From NCBI GenBank assembly GCA_002632265.1, contig NQOV01000009.1:28260-92259 (forward strand): 64,000 bases of DNA, in the 5' to 3' direction. The position numbers and the translations under genes are program-made. Below, in pieces: positions 8,997 to 17,039 of the stretch; positions within the stretch are counted from its first letter, which is position 1; every line of letters begins with the position of its first letter. The notes beneath the pieces are model-generated. The model saw only the letters and a program-made list of their open reading frames with translations. It searched no databases and was not told the DNA's origin. Source of the DNA: Rhodospirillaceae bacterium MC!. GTDB lineage: Bacteria > Pseudomonadota > Alphaproteobacteria > MC1.

Positions 8997-9779
8997 ATGC
9001 GTTACATTCGTGTTTTACCCATAATGATTATAACAGCTTTCGGCTTGTTATCCTTTAGAGTCCACAACATTTGGCAAAGTGCTAATGTTGAACCACCTGT
9101 TATTACTCAAACAAAACAAGTTGCATCTAAAACAATCCCTATTCCTGCAAGAACACAATCAGCAAAATCTAACTCTCTGAATAAAAATCCCCTAACCGCT
9201 CCCCTTACTAATAAACACGGTAAAAGCCTAATCGGTTTTAACAGTGCCGTAGCTGCCGATAATGCCGACGCTAACAACCCAGCCAAAGCCTCAGCAACAA
9301 ACACAGCAACAGCCGATAAATCAAATGCCGATACTTCAAAAGAACTAGAAGGCGACGATCCGCAATTCATGTCGCAAGAAGAAATCACAGTTCTAAGCAA
9401 ACTTTCTGCACGTCGAAGAGAATTAGATAAACGTGCGGTAGAACTTGATAGAAAAGAAAAATTTATGTCTGCAGCCGAAGTGCGTATTAATAACAAAATT
9501 AAACAGATGAAACAACTAGAAACCTCAATCAACGCCAAAATCAAAGAAGCCGACGCCAAACATAAACAAGACCTCCAATCCCTAGTAAAAGTATACGAAG
9601 GCATGAAACCCGCAGACGCCGCCACCATCCTAGCCGAACTAGAACCCGATGTCCTACTTGCCCTAGTCGGCAAAATGAAACAAAAAAGCCTAGCCCTAAT
9701 CTTCGCCTCAATGCCCCCCGCCAAAGCCCGAGACATCACCGTAGAACTAGCCCGCAAAAAAGAACTAATCGGCGAATAA
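8997..9779 (+). CDS. motE: MotE-like flagellar protein with MgtE-N-like C-terminal domain
   Basis: The 260-aa protein begins with an N-terminal hydrophobic anchor or signal (residues 1-20). An Ala/Thr/Asn-rich linker follows to about 120. Then there is a coiled coil (about 130-190) and a C-terminal domain, VYEGMKPADAATILAELEPDVLLALVGKMKQKSLALIFASMPPAKA, of the MotE/MgtE-N type. In rhizobia MotE is a periplasmic chaperone for the motor protein MotC. It closes the fli cluster, 160 bases after DUF6468. The final 300 bases and the 3' flank are strongly C-rich. Confidence 0.8.
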   Translation: MRYIRVLPIMIITAFGLLSFRVHNIWQSANVEPPVITQTKQVASKTIPIPARTQSAKSNSLNKNPLTAPLTNKHGKSLIGFNSAVAADNADANNPAKASATNTATADKSNADTSKELEGDDPQFMSQEEITVLSKLSARRRELDKRAVELDRKEKFMSAAEVRINNKIKQMKQLETSINAKIKEADAKHKQDLQSLVKVYEGMKPADAATILAELEPDVLLALVGKMKQKSLALIFASMPPAKARDITVELARKKELIGE

Positions 9780-9812
9780 CCCTCCCCCATACACCCCAAA
9801 CACAACAACACC

Positions 9813-9848
9813 CCACATATCTCATTCAATCCTACATTAGATATGTGG
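9813..9848. terminator. Hairpin after motE
   Basis: A 10-bp stem (CCACATATCT with its complement) encloses a 16-nt loop, 33 bases after the motE stop. There is no T-run, so it is more likely a 3'-end stabilising structure than a stand-alone intrinsic terminator. Confidence 0.4.
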
Positions 9849-9854
9849 ATAGGC

Positions 9855-9874
9855 TATTGTCATTCCACATTATA
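9855..9874. repeat. Half copy of the ATTCCAA inverted-repeat end
   Basis: TATTGTCATTCCACATTATA matches the left terminal repeat of the element at 52871-53011 at most positions. No right-hand partner was seen nearby, so this is a relic or solitary end. Confidence 0.5.
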
Positions 9875-9926
9875 TCTTCTCCAACAAATATCAATGCTTA
9901 CTATATGTAATTCCTATTGCTTATAC

Positions 9927-10068
9927 TTACAGGCCTATACCAGATGTAATATAAGTATATATAATAATAAATTAACAACATATCTACAAATGGTTACTTA
10001 TTAAACAGTACTTAAAGTAGCTTGATATATATTATGTACTTATTAAGCTATTTACTTTCGGCCAGTAA
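9927..10068. repeat. Large GGCC element (R2), copy 1
   Basis: This 142-bp AT-rich element has inverted ends TTACAGGCC (left) and GGCCAGTAA (right). Its left part, AGGCCTATACCAG then TAATATAAGTATATATAA, closely matches the copies at 16418 and 52661. It has no coding potential, like a MITE or a structured RNA. Confidence 0.65.
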
Positions 10069-10121
10069 TTATAATAACACACATAACATACAAAATACAT
10101 CAGCGTTACACATAACACTTA

Positions 10122-10200
10122 AACATAGCGATCTTATACAAGATCACTTTCCCCACATTCCAGCACATGCGATCAAACATGCTATGTTTAGGCCGTCTGG
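10122..10200. repeat. Composite block (R1), inverted copy
   Basis: It contains CATAGCGATCTTATACAAGATCA and CATGCTATGTTTAGGCCGTCTGGCAAGAT in pieces that match, in the opposite orientation, the block near 16.1 kb and 51.7 kb. Confidence 0.5.
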
Positions 10201-10270
10201 CAAGATCTCCACCCGAGTCGTGCGACCATCTGTCAAGACGTCTATCCAAAGAGTGCGACCAGTCTAGCAA
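10195..10270. repeat. Tandem repeat of about 33 bp, two copies plus a start of a third
   Basis: Units begin TCTGGCAAGA, TCTGTCAAGA and TCTAGCAAGA, and the first two end in TGCGACCA. The second unit contains GTCTATCCAAAGAGTG, the reverse complement of a segment at about 16080. Confidence 0.6.
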
Positions 10271-10285
10271 GAGAGAAGCACTATA

Positions 10286-12148
10286 TTACAGATATTGTTG
10301 ATTTTCTAGGGATTTTTGTTGGCCTTGTTTGCGGAGTTTGTTGCAACGTTTAAAGACGGTGCGGTCGCAGTTTTTGCAGATGTTGAGGTCGATTTTATCG
10401 AGTAGGTAGGTTATGGCTACGGTTTTATTTTTGAAGCGTAGGCGTTTGTGGTTAATGTTGTAGCGTTTGAGTGTGCCTTTGATGTTGGGGGCTAGTCCTG
10501 TGATGCACATGCGTTCGCCCCATTTTTGGGCTTTTTCTTCGAGGATGTGTGCACCGTCCCAATCTAGGGTTGTTATGCCTTCGCCTGAAATTAATAGGAA
10601 TATTTTTTGCTTGTTACGTTTAACGATTTCTGATAGGGCTTTTGCCATGTAACGAGAAGAGCCAAAATAAATCGCACCTTGAATTTTAATCATGACAATT
10701 TGTGGACACTCGCCGTCCTTATTATTGGCGTCTTTTACGTTGGTGTTAGTAAATGTTTTTGTAGTATGTTTATATTTTATGGAAAAGATTCGTGGAGCTG
10801 ATACACGTAAAATAAATATAATTACCGAAGAAAGCACGCCCATATAAATGGCCATTTGCAGGCTGACTAAAATTCCTGTCAAGAAAGTTATCATTAAGAT
10901 ATATCTTTCCGTGCGACTGAATTTGATAATCTTGATGAAAGATTTGAAATGAATTAATCTCAAGCCAATTAAAAAGACGATTCCTGCAATGACTGCCGAC
11001 GGAATATATTGAACAATAGAACCAAAAAACATCACTATCAAAATGGTAAAGATACTTGAGATCAAGCCAGCTATGGGGCTTTTACCTGCACAATCATAAT
11101 TTAATGCCGAGCGTGAAAATGAGCCAGTACTAATATATGTGGAAAAGAATCCGCCGATTAGGTTGGTCATACCTTGGGAAATAATTTCCTGTCGCATGGA
11201 AATGGATGTTTTAGTCTGTTCTGCCAAAGATGTGGCGATAGATGTGGCTAAAACTAAAGCTATAATGGCTAAAACAAAGGCGTCTTTGTAGATCAATAAG
11301 GCTTGTTCAAGCTTAAATGTTGGTAAATGAAAGTGAGGAATTACGGTTTCTACAGGATGTTCGAATCTGATATACGCACCCATATAATGGCTGATAACAT
11401 ATCCAAGACTCGAAGATATTAGAATGCTTAAAAAGATAGCTATGCCACCATTTATTTTTAAATTCAAAATGTACCATATGCCAATGGTTGACGCTCCTAA
11501 AAGCAAGGACCAGTAATTTATATTACTCACAACATGGGTGAAAAGATAAAGAACTATATCAATGGTAGCTCCACTATCGCCTCCATGAATGCCTAAGATT
11601 GGGGCTAATTCGTGTAATATAATTAAGGTTGCCGCACTGGCGGTAAAGGCTTTAATTACCGAAGTGGATATGAATTTCAAGAGAAAGTTAAATTTTAAAA
11701 AGAACAAAGCCAATTGAAATATACCAACAAAAAAGCTTAATAAAAGCATTAATTCAATATACGAATCCGTAAAGGGCTTGGCGAAGTTGGAAACAATGGA
11801 AAAGGCTACCATGGATAGAGCAATGCTCGGACCGTTGATCATAAACATCGAAGAGGAAAAAAAGAGCGTAACAATGGGGATAACAATGGCAGTATAAAAG
11901 GCGTATTTAGGCGGGATTCCTGCAATGTGAGAAAAGGCTAAACACTGGGGGATTACCACAACCGACATAATAAATCCCGAAAGCAGATCATTTTTAAACA
12001 TGCTAAAATTATAGGATCTGATCCATGTAATTATCGAAACATATTTCAAAATTCGCTTTAAGATCGATCTTTTATGCGATCTTCCAGGTTTTATAATTTT
12101 GAGTTCTTTGCTCACATTGGAGCTATTTTCGTTGTATATGCTGGGCAT
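10286..12148 (-). CDS. SulP-family anion transporter with STAS domain
   Basis: This is a 620-aa secondary transporter of the SulP/SLC26 family, which moves sulfate, bicarbonate or other anions. About 10-14 hydrophobic segments lie between residues 45 and 450, with the signature region VIPQCLAFSHIAGIPPKYAFYTAI. A cytoplasmic STAS domain (about 485-585, with LDWDGAHILEE) follows. The C-terminus has a small cysteine cluster, CKNCDRTVFKRC, that is unusual for the family and could bind metal. It is last in the unit NDUFA12-mce-mce-DUF2155-sulP. The substrate cannot be told from sequence. The 3' end is C-rich on the coding strand. Confidence 0.88.
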   Translation of the reverse strand: MPSIYNENSSNVSKELKIIKPGRSHKRSILKRILKYVSIITWIRSYNFSMFKNDLLSGFIMSVVVIPQCLAFSHIAGIPPKYAFYTAIVIPIVTLFFSSSMFMINGPSIALSMVAFSIVSNFAKPFTDSYIELMLLLSFFVGIFQLALFFLKFNFLLKFISTSVIKAFTASAATLIILHELAPILGIHGGDSGATIDIVLYLFTHVVSNINYWSLLLGASTIGIWYILNLKINGGIAIFLSILISSSLGYVISHYMGAYIRFEHPVETVIPHFHLPTFKLEQALLIYKDAFVLAIIALVLATSIATSLAEQTKTSISMRQEIISQGMTNLIGGFFSTYISTGSFSRSALNYDCAGKSPIAGLISSIFTILIVMFFGSIVQYIPSAVIAGIVFLIGLRLIHFKSFIKIIKFSRTERYILMITFLTGILVSLQMAIYMGVLSSVIIFILRVSAPRIFSIKYKHTTKTFTNTNVKDANNKDGECPQIVMIKIQGAIYFGSSRYMAKALSEIVKRNKQKIFLLISGEGITTLDWDGAHILEEKAQKWGERMCITGLAPNIKGTLKRYNINHKRLRFKNKTVAITYLLDKIDLNICKNCDRTVFKRCNKLRKQGQQKSLENQQYL

Positions 12149-12184
12149 GTTTAGTTTTTTCTATTCCTTTTAATGTGCGAGTTG

Positions 12185-12601
12185 CTACTCTATGATTTTA
12201 TCACCTTTTGGAATTTTATCTATACAATTAATGATTGTAACATCATATACAGGATGTTTTAAAGCTACGATCGACGGAGTAGAGGCAAACATCCACCCTT
12301 CAAAGGCTTTATATTCGTCATGTTCCCTAGGATGATCTAGAATAACGAAGTAGGCTTCGGCTTCTGTAACCTGTGTAGGATTATTAATATAACAAGCTTT
12401 CACACTTATTTTCATGGTTTGAAAGCGTACATATTCATTAATTCTTGCATATATGGTAAATCTGTGGGATGTGATTTTGTCCACCACTTGGATTTCGGCT
12501 ACAGGTTTGGCAATCATCGCACTGGCATAACTTTCATGTGCTATGCAAACGCTTGTTAAAATTAATATACTTACTAATAAGATTTTTTTCATTAATGCCA
12601 T
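12185..12601 (-). CDS. DUF2155 family exported protein
   Basis: The 138-aa protein has an N-terminal signal peptide (about residues 1-26). The DUF2155 pattern follows: VVDKITSHRFTIYARINEYVRF, then CYINNPTQVTEAEAYFVILD and EGWMFASTPS. This family is nearly confined to alphaproteobacteria and usually sits near the NDUFA12 gene, as here. Its function is unknown. Two cysteines bracket the conserved domain and may form a disulfide. It is 36 bases upstream of sulP and 58 downstream of an MCE gene, so probably co-transcribed. MKKILL four codons in is an alternative start. Confidence 0.85.
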   Translation of the reverse strand: MALMKKILLVSILILTSVCIAHESYASAMIAKPVAEIQVVDKITSHRFTIYARINEYVRFQTMKISVKACYINNPTQVTEAEAYFVILDHPREHDEYKAFEGWMFASTPSIVALKHPVYDVTIINCIDKIPKGDKIIE

Positions 12602-12659
12602 GCTACCCTACTTTTTTCTTTTCTACTTTGTCTTATGATTCTTATTTTTTAACTAAATA

Positions 12660-13112
12660 CTACTTACTCAAAGTACCTGATACTAAATGACTAATTACAT
12701 CTTCTACGGTTTGATTATCTTTGGTATTGGTTAGAGTATCGTTATTTTTTAAGAGTTTTTCCTTTTGCGATCCTGGGGTAATTGCTAGGAATGTTCCACC
12801 CATTAAGCCAGATTGTAAAACTTCTGCTAGGGAATCCTTTGTCAACTTCAAATTGGCTTTCACATGAAAGGCTACTTTAACCATAAAAGTTTCGGGATCA
12901 ACATAAACTTTATCAATACCACCTACGTTAACTCCTGCTATGGAAACCATATCTCCACGCTTTAAATTCCCTGATTTGGCGAATTCCACATGTAATTCAT
13001 AATTCTCGCCATCGGTGTTAGAATAGACCATATTCCAAGCAAAAACCGCAAAAACTAACGCTATAACAATTACAGATGTACCTATAGCTATTTCAAAAAC
13101 TCGCTCTTTCAT
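12660..13112 (-). CDS. MCE-domain lipid transport protein, MlaD type
   Basis: The 150-aa protein has one N-terminal membrane helix (about residues 7-29) and a periplasmic MCE domain with LKRGDMVSIAGVNVGGIDKVYVDPETFMVKVAF and SGLMGGTFLAITPG. MlaD-type proteins form hexameric rings that carry phospholipids between the inner and outer membrane. It is separated by only 3 bases from a second MCE gene upstream. No mlaE or mlaF is present in the window. Confidence 0.88.
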   Translation of the reverse strand: MKERVFEIAIGTSVIVIALVFAVFAWNMVYSNTDGENYELHVEFAKSGNLKRGDMVSIAGVNVGGIDKVYVDPETFMVKVAFHVKANLKLTKDSLAEVLQSGLMGGTFLAITPGSQKEKLLKNNDTLTNTKDNQTVEDVISHLVSGTLSK

Positions 13113-13115
13113 AAG

Positions 13116-13571
13116 TTATTTCTTTCCTTTTTTCTTGACCATGCTTAAGCCCAACATTAACATACGATGTAGGGAAATTGTTCCTTGAGTGTTATCAAAC
13201 CACTCATTGTCTTTTAAGTACTCTTCTTCTGCTCCAGGTTCTAGATCAACATACATATTACCAGTAATGCCGATGTTATGGATCACAACATAGGAATCAA
13301 TGGGGATGTTTATGGGAGTGGTTATGAGCATTTCAACATTGGCTTGTAGATCTTTACTTAGCCATATTCTGGTAATTTTACCGATACTAGATCCCGAGAT
13401 ACGCACATCATTTCCCACTCCTAAGCCACTCGCCGAAGAGAATGACGCCTTGTAATGCCTAGCGGAACTACTTGAAATAAAAGAGTTTTTCGATGTGGAT
13501 ATGAATATTGCAAATACTATCAATATCACTAAAATAAAACCATAAAGAATATGCTGTTTAGATGTATACAT
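13116..13571 (-). CDS. Second MCE-domain protein
   Basis: The 151-aa protein has the same architecture as its neighbour: a membrane helix (about residues 8-26) then an MCE domain with ASGLGVGNDVRISGSSIGKITRIWLSKD, VIHNIGITGNMYVDLEPG and a basic C-terminus MVKKKGKK. The two paralogues are well diverged from each other. A pair of single-MCE proteins suggests a mixed (heteromeric) ring or two rings of different specificity. Both readings are inference. Confidence 0.82.
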   Translation of the reverse strand: MYTSKQHILYGFILVILIVFAIFISTSKNSFISSSSARHYKASFSSASGLGVGNDVRISGSSIGKITRIWLSKDLQANVEMLITTPINIPIDSYVVIHNIGITGNMYVDLEPGAEEEYLKDNEWFDNTQGTISLHRMLMLGLSMVKKKGKK

Positions 13572-13637
13572 AAAATTTCAGACCTTGCACATATTTAATC
13601 TTAGACAGATGTAAAATGTAAATTTGTTTGGAAAAAA

Positions 13638-13973
13638 TTATTCAGGTTTCCAAGCTTGATAATTGGTATCATCTTGCGGTTTATACTCGTAAGCATGGAC
13701 CGTACCTGTGGTATTAGGCAGATGTGGCTTATACCAATCTTTCGTTTCATCTTCCAATGGTTCATCGGTCATGTAATGAGACCATGCGAACCAAATGGGT
13801 GGGATTTTTGTTGGTTCTACTAGACCACTATACACAACCCAACGACGCTTTCTCCCTTGGATATTAAGTTTTTTACTTTCGTAATACTTATTACCGAATT
13901 CATCCTTGCCAATGAGTTTACCCTTGAAGTTTGTAGCTATCTTTGTGGTGAACTTTGAAAAATCTAATAACAT
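13638..13973 (-). CDS. NDUFA12-family complex I accessory protein
   Basis: The 111-aa protein is related to the NDUFA12 (B17.2) accessory subunit of NADH:ubiquinone oxidoreductase, which alphaproteobacteria share with mitochondria. Diagnostic parts are the IGKDEFGNKYYE start, RRWVVYSGLVEPTKIPPIWFAWSHYMTDEP and the C-terminal HLPNTTGT. It implies a respiratory complex I elsewhere in the genome. It is the first gene of a leftward unit, 66 bases before the first MCE gene. Confidence 0.92.
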   Translation of the reverse strand: MLLDFSKFTTKIATNFKGKLIGKDEFGNKYYESKKLNIQGRKRRWVVYSGLVEPTKIPPIWFAWSHYMTDEPLEDETKDWYKPHLPNTTGTVHAYEYKPQDDTNYQAWKPE

Positions 13974-14183
13974 TGAAATATCCTAATCGTATTCTATGTG
14001 AAAACATACTTTAACAGACCTTATATATTATATTGTAACTAAAAATAAAGTTAAAAGCAATATTTTTTTTATGATCCACGTTTTTTTACTAACGATAGTT
14101 TTTTAAAAGTAGAGAGAAATGACTTTCCCAAGAGCTTAAGATATGGTTTTATCTCCATACAAATGATAAAAATCTCTATAAAT

Positions 14184-15368
14184 CTATACGTTTAGACCTT
14201 GTTTGTTATAATCAAAGCCAACCATTTCCCAAATGTGAGATCTTAAACGCCCACGATTATTTAACTCTTGTTCGATGAGTTTTTTATCCTTATGAAAGTT
14301 GGTAACTTTGATCTGCCCATTATTATCCACAAACAAATTCACATTTGTCGAAATATTTTGCACTCGCTGGAAGAACTCTAAGGGTTTGAATATACGCATA
14401 CGTTGTAGAAAGTCGTTGAGTTCGTTGGTGTTTTCATCGGATATGGCACTAAGCCATTGAATGAATGCCAATCCTTCAAGATCTTCAAGCGAATCCTTAT
14501 CCTTATTCTTATGGAGATCGCCATTATTATGCTCATTGTGATTGGGTTCTTGTTCATCATTTATGGATTCTTTTCCTTTGTTTGCCTTGTGATTCTTATG
14601 CTGGTTTTTTCCTTGGTTTTTACCGTGATTATTTTCCTGATTCTTATCCTTGATTTTGCCTTTCATTTTACCTTGATTCTTGCCTTGATTCTTACCTTGG
14701 ATTTCTGCTAACAATTCTTCCGCAGAAAGATTCTTATTTTTAGCATCAAGATTAGCATTTAAAATGGATAGGATTCGGAAATAAATTTCATTATCTACCA
14801 CGCTATAATTCCATGGCTGTAATAAAACTTGCGTATGCAAAGTTAAAAGCGTAGCTTGTGGATTATCGATCTTGATATTATCTTTATAAAGTTTATTGGT
14901 TAGAAGTTTATGATCTGTACTATTGGTTTTTAGTAAGGTATCGCTTAGGAATTTCTCCAACTGTTTTTCTAGTAATTTCTTTTCCTTACTCACCATTTGC
15001 TTAAGATTTTTAGAGGTCTTAGCTGATGAATTCTGCGTATGTTGATTATTTCCGCTCTTGTTTTTCTCGCTCTTATTTTTCTCACTCGTGTTTTTCTCGC
15101 TTTTATGCGAAGATAACGAATCGCTTTTCTCGGATTGATTATCATTTATAGCCTGATCTTGCCTAGCTTGTGGATCGCCGTTTTGTTTATTGTTTGCTGT
15201 TTTAGTATTGCTATCTTGAGTATTATTAAGATCTTCGTTGTTTTTCATCTCTTGAGATATTTTTTTATAGGCGGTAAGTTGTTGTAATTCGTCTTTACGT
15301 TTTAAAATCTTATCCACTTCTTTGGTTGCTTTGCTTTTAACATGTAAAGAAATCGGGATTTTGGCCAT
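14184..15368 (-). CDS. Hypothetical protein with a Lys/Gly/Asn/Gln repeat tract, 394 aa
   Basis: No family is recognised. There is no signal peptide. The N-terminal quarter is charged and helical. A Ser/Lys/Asn-rich disordered stretch (about residues 45-125) contains repeats of SEKNKSEKN. The middle (about 130-225) looks folded. A tract of KNQGK-type pentapeptides (about 230-270) follows, and a folded C-terminal domain holds FIQWLSAISDENTNELNDFLQRMRIF. I choose the ATG at 15368 because AAAGGA precedes it at good spacing; an upstream ATG at 15383 lacks one. It lies 42 bases after fxsA and is probably co-transcribed with it. Confidence 0.6.
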   Translation of the reverse strand: MAKIPISLHVKSKATKEVDKILKRKDELQQLTAYKKISQEMKNNEDLNNTQDSNTKTANNKQNGDPQARQDQAINDNQSEKSDSLSSHKSEKNTSEKNKSEKNKSGNNQHTQNSSAKTSKNLKQMVSKEKKLLEKQLEKFLSDTLLKTNSTDHKLLTNKLYKDNIKIDNPQATLLTLHTQVLLQPWNYSVVDNEIYFRILSILNANLDAKNKNLSAEELLAEIQGKNQGKNQGKMKGKIKDKNQENNHGKNQGKNQHKNHKANKGKESINDEQEPNHNEHNNGDLHKNKDKDSLEDLEGLAFIQWLSAISDENTNELNDFLQRMRIFKPLEFFQRVQNISTNVNLFVDNNGQIKVTNFHKDKKLIEQELNNRGRLRSHIWEMVGFDYNKQGLNV

Positions 15369-15410
15369 GTAAGATCCTTTCATGAGTAACGCTAATTTAT
15401 CAGAATTTTT

Positions 15411-15914
15411 TTACTCAATATCTTTATATTCAGCGTCGATAATTTTCTTATCGCTGTTTTTCCATTCTTCTTTTTCTTGAGCTTTATCGATAATAACTTC
15501 TTCTTCAGGAGAATAGGTTTCAGGATCTTTGGCGGTATTTTGTTGATTACGCAATCTCGCAAGAATAATATCAACAAAAAACCCACTGGAAAAAATCAAG
15601 GAAATTTCAGAAATAACTTTTATTGTGGTCGCTCTGGTAAAGGGCAGAACCAATAAGATCCCCAAAGTATCCGTAAAAAATCCTGGCAAGATTAAAAATA
15701 TCGCCCCGATAACATATCCGATATGCTTGGAAAGATCTTTCTGTAACACTTTGTTAACCATAGCTTTTTTTATGGATGCGATAGAATGAATAAAGAAATA
15801 TATACCTGCAATAAACGTCCCAAGAATCAACAAACAGGTATTCCCTGCCCCAATAAAACTGCCTACAACAAATAAAAGTATTACTTCTATTACTAACATT
15901 ATAAATAAATACAT
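15411..15914 (-). CDS. fxsA: FxsA family membrane protein
   Basis: The 167-aa protein has four hydrophobic segments: an N-terminal pair (about residues 2-50), then two around 70-110. It carries the family signature IFLILPGFFTDTLGILLVLPF and an acidic C-terminal tail. In E. coli FxsA over-expression relieves F-exclusion of phage T7; its normal role is unclear. Here it heads a two-gene leftward unit with the 394-aa unknown. Confidence 0.88.
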   Translation of the reverse strand: MYLFIMLVIEVILLFVVGSFIGAGNTCLLILGTFIAGIYFFIHSIASIKKAMVNKVLQKDLSKHIGYVIGAIFLILPGFFTDTLGILLVLPFTRATTIKVISEISLIFSSGFFVDIILARLRNQQNTAKDPETYSPEEEVIIDKAQEKEEWKNSDKKIIDAEYKDIE

Positions 15915-16080
15915 TTGATTACACCTTAGATTTAATTTAGATAATTATTACATGTAAGATATTATATCACATATTAACTTATATGTCTATTATTATGTGT
16001 ATCTTGTAAATTTTAATATCAAGAAAAAGTAAAATAAAAGATTCGCATACGAATATCATAACAAATTCCGAACTCCCACT

Positions 16081-16210
16081 CTTTGGATAGACATCTTGAC
16101 AGACCCTCCGAACATAGCGATGTTACACAAAGTTTGTTCGATCCTGCTTTATGGATGGGGATGGGGATAGGTAAATGTGTATAATATCGCTATGTTTAAT
16201 GTTGATGTTG
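16081..16210. repeat. Composite block R1, best copy
   Basis: Key pieces: GGATAGACATCTTGACAGAC, CGAACATAGCGATGTTACAC, TTTGTTCGATC, then GGGGATGGGGATAGGTAA and TATAATATCGCTATGTTTAA. The two CATAGCGAT/ATCGCTATG segments are reverse complements of each other. Related copies lie near 0.9, 10.1, 21.5, 42.3 and 51.7 kb. Confidence 0.65.
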
Positions 16211-16248
16211 TATATTGTTTTCTACTTGTTGCTATAGTCATCATTAAT

Positions 16249-16287
16249 TTATTCTTACAGGCCTAATATTTAGGCCTGTAAGAATAA
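16249..16287. repeat. Short GGCC hairpin (R2-short), perfect 18-bp stem
   Basis: Arm TTATTCTTACAGGCCTAA at 16249-16266 is perfectly complementary to 16270-16287 around a 3-nt loop. There is no U-tract on either side. It belongs to the family at 21791, 42608 and 52590. Confidence 0.85.
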
Positions 16288-16417
16288 GCTACAGAAAGAA
16301 AAACAAGATTTTAAGTACATAACTGCTTTTATTTGGGGATACTTGTGATTTCATATTATATTATAACAGAACATCACAAATAAAAAGAGTTGTTTTGTAT
16401 TCTGCTTATTATTGTTG

Positions 16418-16571
16418 TTGCTGGCCTATAATAGGTATATAATTAGTATAGATAATACTATTTTAAATACTGTTTAATAAAATGGCTCTTTTTAGATATA
16501 TCGCTAATTTATTATAATACATCCAAAGTAAGATTTTATATATTTATATTAGAATTATTTTAGGCCAGCAA
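16418..16571. repeat. Large GGCC element (R2), copy 2
   Basis: This is a 154-bp element with perfect 11-bp terminal inverted repeats TTGCTGGCCTA/TAGGCCAGCAA. The inner part, TAATAGGTATATAATTAGTATAGATAATA, resembles the other two large copies. It has no coding potential. Confidence 0.75.
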
Positions 16572-16620
16572 GAATAAGTAATCGAAAGGATGTATAAGTA
16601 AGCGTTTTTTATTTATTTAT

Positions 16621-16645
16621 GAGATGAGATGAGATGAGATAAGAT
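16621..16645. repeat. GAGAT pentamer microsatellite
   Basis: Four GAGAT units are followed by AAGAT. Similar purine-rich pentamer/hexamer tracts follow the GGCC hairpins at 21.85-21.93 kb and 42.66-42.73 kb. Confidence 0.7.
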
Positions 16646-16756
16646 GAAAGAAAAGCGAAGCGAAAAGCTTAGATAATGCAAACAGTAAAAAACAAGCTAA
16701 CATATGTTTTAAAGTAAAAATCCGCCAAGTGTATAGCTTGAGCGGATTTTTATATA

Positions 16757-16833
16757 TGGCGAAAGTGACGAGACTCGAACTCGCGACCTTCTGCGTGACA
16801 GGCAGACGCTCTAACCAGCTGAGCTACACCTCC
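16757..16833 (-). tRNA. tRNA-Asp (anticodon GTC)
   Basis: A 77-nt cloverleaf: acceptor GGAGGTG/CACTTTC with wobbles, D arm AGCTCAGCTGGTTAGAGC, anticodon loop CTGTCAC giving GTC, and T arm with GTTCGAG. Discriminator G73 is as expected for Asp, and CCA is encoded. It lies 8 bases from tRNA-Asn. Confidence 0.97.
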
Positions 16834-16841
16834 AAATAATA

Positions 16842-16917
16842 TGGCTTCGGTGGTAGGACTCGAACCTACGACATATGGATTAACAGTCCACCGTTCTACC
16901 AACTGAACTACACCGAA
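16842..16917 (-). tRNA. tRNA-Asn (anticodon GTT)
   Basis: A 76-nt cloverleaf: acceptor TTCGGTG/CACCGAA fully paired, anticodon loop CTGTTAA giving GTT, T arm GTAGGTTCGAGTCCTAC, and an encoded CCA. It is upstream of tRNA-Asp in the same probable transcript. Confidence 0.97.
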
Positions 16918-17039
16918 ATACTATTTTTTATAAAATCATTATACATCTCTGCATATGATTTAAAAGTATGATACATTATCTTTATATAAAAATCAAGATA
17001 TTTTTTTTATAAATGATAAGTGATTGATTTTAATCTAAA

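Larger units (their letters stand above)
9780..10285. other. Convergent intergenic region motE / sulP full of repeats
   Basis: No convincing gene is present. It contains, in order, a C-rich 3' flank (9780-9815), a hairpin (9813-9848), a half copy of a 20-bp inverted-repeat end (9855-9874), a large GGCC element (9927-10068), a composite block (10122-10200) and a short tandem repeat (10195-10270). A possible 81-codon frame at 10022-10267 overlaps these repeats and was not called. Confidence 0.6.
15915..16756. other. Repeat-rich intergenic region fxsA / tRNA-Asp
   Basis: These 842 bases hold no gene. From left: composite block R1 (16081-16143), its companion GGGGATGGGGATAGGTAA segment (16157-16210), a perfect short GGCC hairpin (16249-16287), a large GGCC element (16418-16571) and a GAGAT pentamer run (16621-16645) followed by purine-rich sequence. 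It is one of the most repeat-dense places in the window. Confidence 0.65.

Noticed and set aside
9107..9829. 240-codon minus-strand frame opposite motE
   Set aside because: It is produced by the strand composition of motE; the plus strand encodes the recognisable MotE-type domain.
10022..10267. 81-codon frame in the motE/sulP gap
   Set aside because: It overlaps a large GGCC element and a tandem repeat, lacks a clear ribosome-binding site and has no family likeness.
14457..14711. Hydrophobic plus-strand frames opposite the KNQGK repeats
   Set aside because: They are an antisense by-product of Lys/Asn/Gln-rich repeat DNA.
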